Shown piece after piece: positions 60,388 through 64,000 of a DNA stretch of 64,000 nt. This DNA comes from Rhizobium gallicum bv. gallicum R602sp (GTDB lineage Bacteria; Pseudomonadota; Alphaproteobacteria; Rhizobiales; Rhizobiaceae). Where the stretch lies: positions 3,043,501-3,107,500 of the forward strand of contig NZ_CP006877.1 in NCBI RefSeq assembly GCF_000816845.1, given 5' to 3'. The translations under genes and the position numbers were made by a program. Numbering within the stretch: position 1 is the stretch's first letter; every line of letters begins with the position of its first letter. The notes under the pieces are model-generated. The model worked only from the letters and a program-made list of their open reading frames with translations, was not told the origin of the DNA and did not search any database.

Positions 60388-60807
60388 AGAATCCCGCCTG
60401 CTTATTCCACTCTACCGTGCGTTATGTCGATTCACCTGTCTATTCGCAAGAGCAAAAAATCGCGATGGCAACAGGTCACTTCACGATTAAAGGGAAAGAA
60501 AACTATAAACTCGTTAATAGTCTGAGAGCCGTTCAAATTTAGGAGGGCTTAGCCGACGACGAACGTGACCAATCCTACCTCGTTGAGCGAATCAATGCCC
60601 GGCTCTACGACCGCGCCACTGCACGGTTCATCTCATAAGACGATTGGGATTCCATCGGTGTCGACACCACAATTCCCACAGTGACCCGGTTAACAAATCC
60701 GATCGGAACAGACATGCCGAATCTCGATTCCGGCAAATACGGCGGCGAGAGGACAGGTGGCAAGGCCACCTGGGTGGATTGCCATGACGACACGGCTCCT
60801 CGAGCAT
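60388..60807. other. Intergenic region with hairpin 60754-60772
   Basis: 420 bases between the LuxR gene and the protease gene, without a supportable gene. CAGGTGGC and GCCACCTG form a perfect 8-bp stem with loop AAG just after the LuxR stop. Nearer the protease, ACCTGT and ACAGGT form a widely spaced inverted repeat. The protease promoter should be here; no clear lux box was seen. Confidence 0.45.
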
Positions 60808-61533
60808 TTAGATCAACTTCAGCTTCGTGGCCAGAGCTGTTGCCTGTGGCAGTGTGCCCGCGTCCAGGGCTTTACGAGCTTTATTCAAATGAGAGTTCAC
60901 ATTGCTGTAGGTCATATTCTCGATGGTAGCCATCGCTCTCATGGACTTGCCCTCGGCCGACCATTTCAAGAGTTGGACTTGTTTCAGCGTCATTCGAACA
61001 CTCGATTCTGCGGTCGGATTAAACTCCGCTTGCTCAATCCTTGCATGAAGTTGTGCGACAGCCATTGCGGCGGCCACCGGATCTATCTCTCGAGCCAGGG
61101 AAATGGACGGTTTATGCGAAGCAACTGTCAACATTGACACGCGCCCGAATGCCGTTGCAACAGGAATGGTAATGCCAGATCGGATTCCGAAGTCGGCGGC
61201 ATCCGTATAAAATCGCCGGATCGGCTTTGACGCACGCCTTGTTGAGTTTTCGGAGGACCAGACAAAAGTCCTCATCGTGGATTTGGCGATTGCGACGATA
61301 GGATCGACCTTGTCCAACTTGTTCGTGAAATATCGCTCCTGCCAGTCGGCAGGATAGTTAGAAAAAGCAGACGTTCCGACCGGCTGAACGTTGAGGTAGG
61401 CGTAATAGTCGAAACCGAAGTCCCGTGTGAGGTCGGCCAGCGCTTCCTTCAACATCTCTCTGCTGCGCGCTAAAGCCGAAATATCAATTAACTTTTGAAG
61501 CCAGATCTTCACCTTCTGAACTCCCTGTATCAT
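60808..61533 (-). CDS. LuxR-family regulator with autoinducer-binding domain (no luxI nearby)
   Basis: 241 residues. The N-terminal domain keeps the acyl-homoserine-lactone pocket residues of TraR in YPADWQERYFTNKLDKVDPIV (Trp, Tyr and Asp in register) and TFVWSS (second Trp). The C-terminal HTH runs MTLKQVQLLKWSAEGKSMRAMA to the ending ATALATKLKLI, like TraR; the usual Glu of LTxxE is Gln. It is probably a quorum-sensing regulator. No synthase gene is in the window, so it may act as a solo or use a distant signal. It sits upstream of the RTX genes on the same strand and may control them (inference). Confidence 0.85.
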   Translation of the reverse strand: MIQGVQKVKIWLQKLIDISALARSREMLKEALADLTRDFGFDYYAYLNVQPVGTSAFSNYPADWQERYFTNKLDKVDPIVAIAKSTMRTFVWSSENSTRRASKPIRRFYTDAADFGIRSGITIPVATAFGRVSMLTVASHKPSISLAREIDPVAAAMAVAQLHARIEQAEFNPTAESSVRMTLKQVQLLKWSAEGKSMRAMATIENMTYSNVNSHLNKARKALDAGTLPQATALATKLKLI

Positions 61534-61755
61534 CCGCCAACAGACGTCCGCGTTGTCGACGGAAGTTGAAGTAGTGGAAACTGTTGGTCGCTCTCGATCA
61601 AAATGTCTTGACGATTACCGGATCGGCAAAGACACCCTTGTCTGATCGACTCCACCTGTTTCGACTTCCGCGAGCAGCCCGATATCCTTTGCCTTTTTTT
61701 GCATTCTCGGCAACCATAGATTTCAACGGGCTACGTCGAGCCATTGGTAGCGTGT

Positions 61756-62661
61756 TCATATTGAACCGCTACCTCGGGGTGCTGATGCAAGCGATCGGGC
61801 TATCTCGACTATCTCGTCGCGGTTCGCCGTTGGATCTTCCTTGTTCCAGGCGAGTCCCAAGCCGATTGTGAAGCTCATGTCCTGCACCTCACGAAGCAGA
61901 AACGATCGATTGGGTAGATCCTTCGTCCATTCCGGAACGAAGCCTACACCGATGCCTGCAGAAACCAGCGAAACTAGCGAGAGCGTGTCGTCGCAGCTGC
62001 AGGCAACGTTATCGAGAAGGCCGTGCTTCCTGAACTGATCGACAAAGAACTTTTCCGTGTAAGACAGATTGGAACGGGAGAAGGAGATTATCCTCTCCTG
62101 TTTCAGATCGCCCATTGTGACCTTCTCTGCTTCTGCCAGCGCGCTGCCCGCCGGTACGGCCAGGAAATACCGTTCATTGGCGATGCTCTGCCAGCGCAGC
62201 GACCCGATGTTTTCAACCGGCCTGATGAAACCCAGGTGCACACGACCTTTTTCGATGTCGCGAACAATCGCATCGGTGGAGCCGCTGCTGATATGGATCT
62301 GGATATCGGGAAATCGCTTGCCGAGCCTGGTTAGAAACTGTGGAAGGACACCGAACGTTGCGGGATAGATTGTGCCGATCGTGATCCTGTCGACATCCTT
62401 GCCGGCAACGGCTTTGACGACAGAGGAGCTGTTTTCGACCTCTTGCAGGATACGGATGGACCGCTCGTAGAAGACTTCGCCGGCTTTCGACAGCTGAACT
62501 CGGCGAGTTGAGCGTATGAGGAGCTGAACTCCGATCTCCTTTTCGAGCGTCTGGATTTGAAGGCTGAGGGCTGGTTGCGCCATGGACAACATTGCTGCCG
62601 CCCGGCCGAAGTGCAATTCCTCAGCTAACGTTGCGAAACATCTGATCTGACGCAGTTCCAT
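61756..62661 (-). CDS. LysR-type transcriptional regulator
   Basis: 301 residues, the standard LTTR length. The winged HTH is at residues 1-60: MELRQIRCFATLAEELHFGR, AAAMLSMAQPALSLQIQTLE, and the strand-turn RSTRRVQLSKAGEVFYERS. The effector-binding domain (about 90-295) contains ITIGTIYPATFGVLPQFL and GIGVGFVPEW. It sits alone between the LuxR gene and the nucleotidyltransferase-HEPN gene. LTTRs often regulate a divergent neighbour, here the gene at 62831. The effector is unknown; the domain resembles BenM/CatM-type sensors of aromatic or small acids only in a general way. Confidence 0.9.
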   Translation of the reverse strand: MELRQIRCFATLAEELHFGRAAAMLSMAQPALSLQIQTLEKEIGVQLLIRSTRRVQLSKAGEVFYERSIRILQEVENSSSVVKAVAGKDVDRITIGTIYPATFGVLPQFLTRLGKRFPDIQIHISSGSTDAIVRDIEKGRVHLGFIRPVENIGSLRWQSIANERYFLAVPAGSALAEAEKVTMGDLKQERIISFSRSNLSYTEKFFVDQFRKHGLLDNVACSCDDTLSLVSLVSAGIGVGFVPEWTKDLPNRSFLLREVQDMSFTIGLGLAWNKEDPTANRDEIVEIARSLASAPRGSGSI

Positions 62662-62830
62662 TCGCCATCCTCATCTGCGCGTGCCTCCGGGTACCGGTCG
62701 TAATTCGGTTGCGCACGCCCTAGATCATCGATTAATGGCGCCTGAAGATCAATCCGCTGTTTTTTAATAACGCATTTCCTATAATTTCCAGTAGTAGACG
62801 GCGAATCGTCTTTGGCCTATCGATGAACCC

Positions 62831-63742
62831 ATGCGATCGTCCTTGGAACATCTGCCGGAAGAAAAGCAGCGCGAGCTTGCCCGCGTCGTTGCGATCATCC
62901 ATGAAGAGTTCGCCGACGCGCTATCAGGCACGTCTGCCACCTTCAAGAAGCGCGGTCGGATCTTAAAAATCATTTTGTTTGGTTCGTATAGCCGCGGCAC
63001 CTGGGTCGACGAGTCGCACACGATGAAGGGCTACCGCTCCGACTATGACATCCTGGTGATCGTCAATTCCAAGCAGCTGACTGAACCGCAATATTGGGAC
63101 AAGGCGACAGACCGACTGCTGTGGGACAAGGACGTGAAAACGCCGGTCGGGCTGATCGTTCATGGCGCCAGGGAGGTGAACAACTTCCTGGCCGACGGCC
63201 AGTATTTCTTCGTCGACATTCTGCGCGAAGGCATCGTGCTCTACGAGCTCGACGACCGGCCGCTGGCCGAACCAAGAAAACTCTCGGTCGTCGATGCACT
63301 GAGGGTGGCCAGGGAGCATTTCGAGGACCGCCTGCCTCAGGCTGAGACGTTTGCTAAAGGCGCCTTGTTTTTTGTCAGTCTAGGAAGGCATAAGGAAGCA
63401 GCCTTTTTGCTCCACCAGGCTGTCGAAACTGCCTATTCCTGTTTGCTTCTGACGCTGACGAATTACAGCCCTCCCTCGCACAATCTGAAATTCCTGCGGG
63501 GGCTGGCGGAAGACCAGGATCGCCGGTTGATCGACGCTTGGCCACGTGATCAGCACCGCTATGCCGCCTGGTACAACATACTCAACGAAGCCTATGTGAA
63601 GGCGCGCTACTCGAAGCACTTCGAGATCACCGAAGAGGCGCTAGGCTGGCTACTTGAGCGAACGGAGCATCTCCATCAAACTATCGCGGCCATTTGCAGC
63701 GAGCATTTGGCTGAATTGGAGCGCGCAACTGTTGGCAGCTGA
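62831..63742 (+). CDS. One-chain nucleotidyltransferase-HEPN protein
   Basis: 303 residues. The N-terminal half is a minimal nucleotidyltransferase: ILFGSYSRGTWVD then YRSDYDILVIV gives the GS and DxD motifs with an insertion between them. The position of the usual third acidic residue is occupied by TPVGLIVHG, so activity may be altered. The C-terminal half is a HEPN helix bundle: GRHKEAAFLLHQAVETAY, SPPSHNLKFL and VKARYSKHFEIT with an R-x3-H motif. Separate MNT and HEPN genes form toxin-antitoxin pairs; fused forms are common in alphaproteobacteria and their role is unclear. It is divergent from the LysR gene. Confidence 0.85.
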   Translation: MRSSLEHLPEEKQRELARVVAIIHEEFADALSGTSATFKKRGRILKIILFGSYSRGTWVDESHTMKGYRSDYDILVIVNSKQLTEPQYWDKATDRLLWDKDVKTPVGLIVHGAREVNNFLADGQYFFVDILREGIVLYELDDRPLAEPRKLSVVDALRVAREHFEDRLPQAETFAKGALFFVSLGRHKEAAFLLHQAVETAYSCLLLTLTNYSPPSHNLKFLRGLAEDQDRRLIDAWPRDQHRYAAWYNILNEAYVKARYSKHFEITEEALGWLLERTEHLHQTIAAICSEHLAELERATVGS

Positions 63743-63836
63743 CCGCTACGCCAATGGCGCCGCTACCACAAGCAAGTAACCGGCATAATTTTTACTTCAC
63801 CTTAGGCGGGAAATGATTTAAGATTCAACTTAATCG

Positions 63837-63927
63837 ACATGCGGGATGCATGTGCTTCCGGACGATGCGATTCGACTTCGCTGTGAGAACCGTCCGGCCA
63901 CATTTTCCTTGCGCCGGGCTCTCACAG
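63837..63927 (+). promoter_or_regulatory. Structured leader upstream of the last gene
   Basis: Three inverted repeats are packed into 91 bases: ACATGC/GCATGT with a GGGAT loop (63837-63853); CCGGACG/CGTCCGG (63858-63897) enclosing GCGA/TCGC; and CTGTGAGA/TCTCACAG (63881-63888 and 63920-63927). The last arm overlaps the AGGAG ribosome binding site. The second and third pairings interleave, so they would form a pseudoknot or alternate. This looks like a riboswitch-like or protein-regulated leader, but I cannot match it to a named class. Confidence 0.35.
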
Positions 63928-63936
63928 GAGAGTCTC

Positions 63937-64000
63937 ATGTCGAAGCTATTGGAACATAACCCAGACCCGTCAAACGGGGCGGATATGCAGCATGACGTCG
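63937..64000 (+). CDS. Start of a gene cut by the window end
   Basis: An ATG at 63937 follows AGGAGAG by five bases. The frame reads MSKLLEHNPDPSNGADMQHDV and stays open to the end of the window. The 21 residues are polar and give no hint of function; they look like the cytoplasmic N-terminal tail of a larger protein. The long structured leader suggests post-transcriptional control. Confidence 0.5.
   Translation, partial: MSKLLEHNPDPSNGADMQHDV

Noticed and set aside
60808..61760. lux box near the LuxR gene
   Set aside because: No 18-20 base palindrome resembling tra/lux boxes found upstream of the regulator or the protease.
1..64000. tRNA or rRNA genes, prophage or conjugative modules
   Set aside because: None seen on either strand while reading; a tRNAscan or profile search could not be run here.

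Overview
The window reads as chromosome-like DNA from an alphaproteobacterium of the Rhizobiaceae (Rhizobium/Ensifer type). The evidence is a complete rkpAGHIJ capsule operon in the order known from Sinorhizobium meliloti, plus rkpU-, rkpZ- and rkpRST-like genes, small DUF982 and DUF3008 proteins, and TPR-containing class III nucleotidyl cyclases. The DNA is GC-rich except in parts of the glycosyltransferase islands, which look more AT-rich. The species cannot be resolved from sequence reading alone. I saw no tRNA, rRNA, CRISPR array or prophage.

Layout. (1) 1-11.2 kb is metabolic and regulatory: the end of a TPR regulator, a higBA toxin-antitoxin pair, a DUF3008 protein, a Gfo/Idh/MocA oxidoreductase divergent from a TRAP uptake operon (DctP-DctQ-DctM plus an FCD-GntR regulator), a membrane cyclase with TPRs and a DUF982 protein. 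(2) 11.5-24.5 kb is an accessory polysaccharide island: methyltransferase, GSCFA protein, an MsbA-like exporter, two GT29 (sialyltransferase-fold) enzymes, two pyruvyl transferases, a Stealth phosphotransferase, further glycosyltransferases and a beta-helix lipoprotein. (3) 24.5-38.6 kb holds rkpU and rkpAGHIJ. (4) 38.9-54.2 kb is a second capsule block: a GT2-KpsS-like fusion, FkbM methyltransferase, hexapeptide acyltransferase, a KpsC-like protein, a PhyH dioxygenase, another KpsC/S-like protein and the rkpTSR exporter. An IS66-family element with an exact 8-bp target duplication lies inside this block. (5) 55-61.5 kb holds an IS3 element, two RTX proteins (one a serralysin-type protease with four 79-residue repeats) and a LuxR solo. 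(6) The right end has a LysR regulator, a one-chain nucleotidyltransferase-HEPN protein and the start of another gene behind a structured leader.

How the genes fit together: RkpA, RkpG and RkpH resemble fatty-acid/polyketide enzymes that make a lipid precursor. RkpJ (KpsS-like) and the KpsC-like protein would build a Kdo linker. The glycosyltransferases, pyruvyl transferases, methyltransferases and acyltransferase would build and decorate the strain-specific chain. RkpT/RkpS, RkpR and RkpU would export it across the inner membrane, periplasm and outer membrane. Roles taken from families are inference; motifs, overlaps, inverted repeats and target duplications were read directly.

Most notable: an IS3 element inserted exactly in the UUCG loop of an RTX gene terminator; a pair of bacterial GT29 enzymes with all sialyl motifs; four KpsC/KpsS-type proteins in one window; and a nested, decayed IS66 element.
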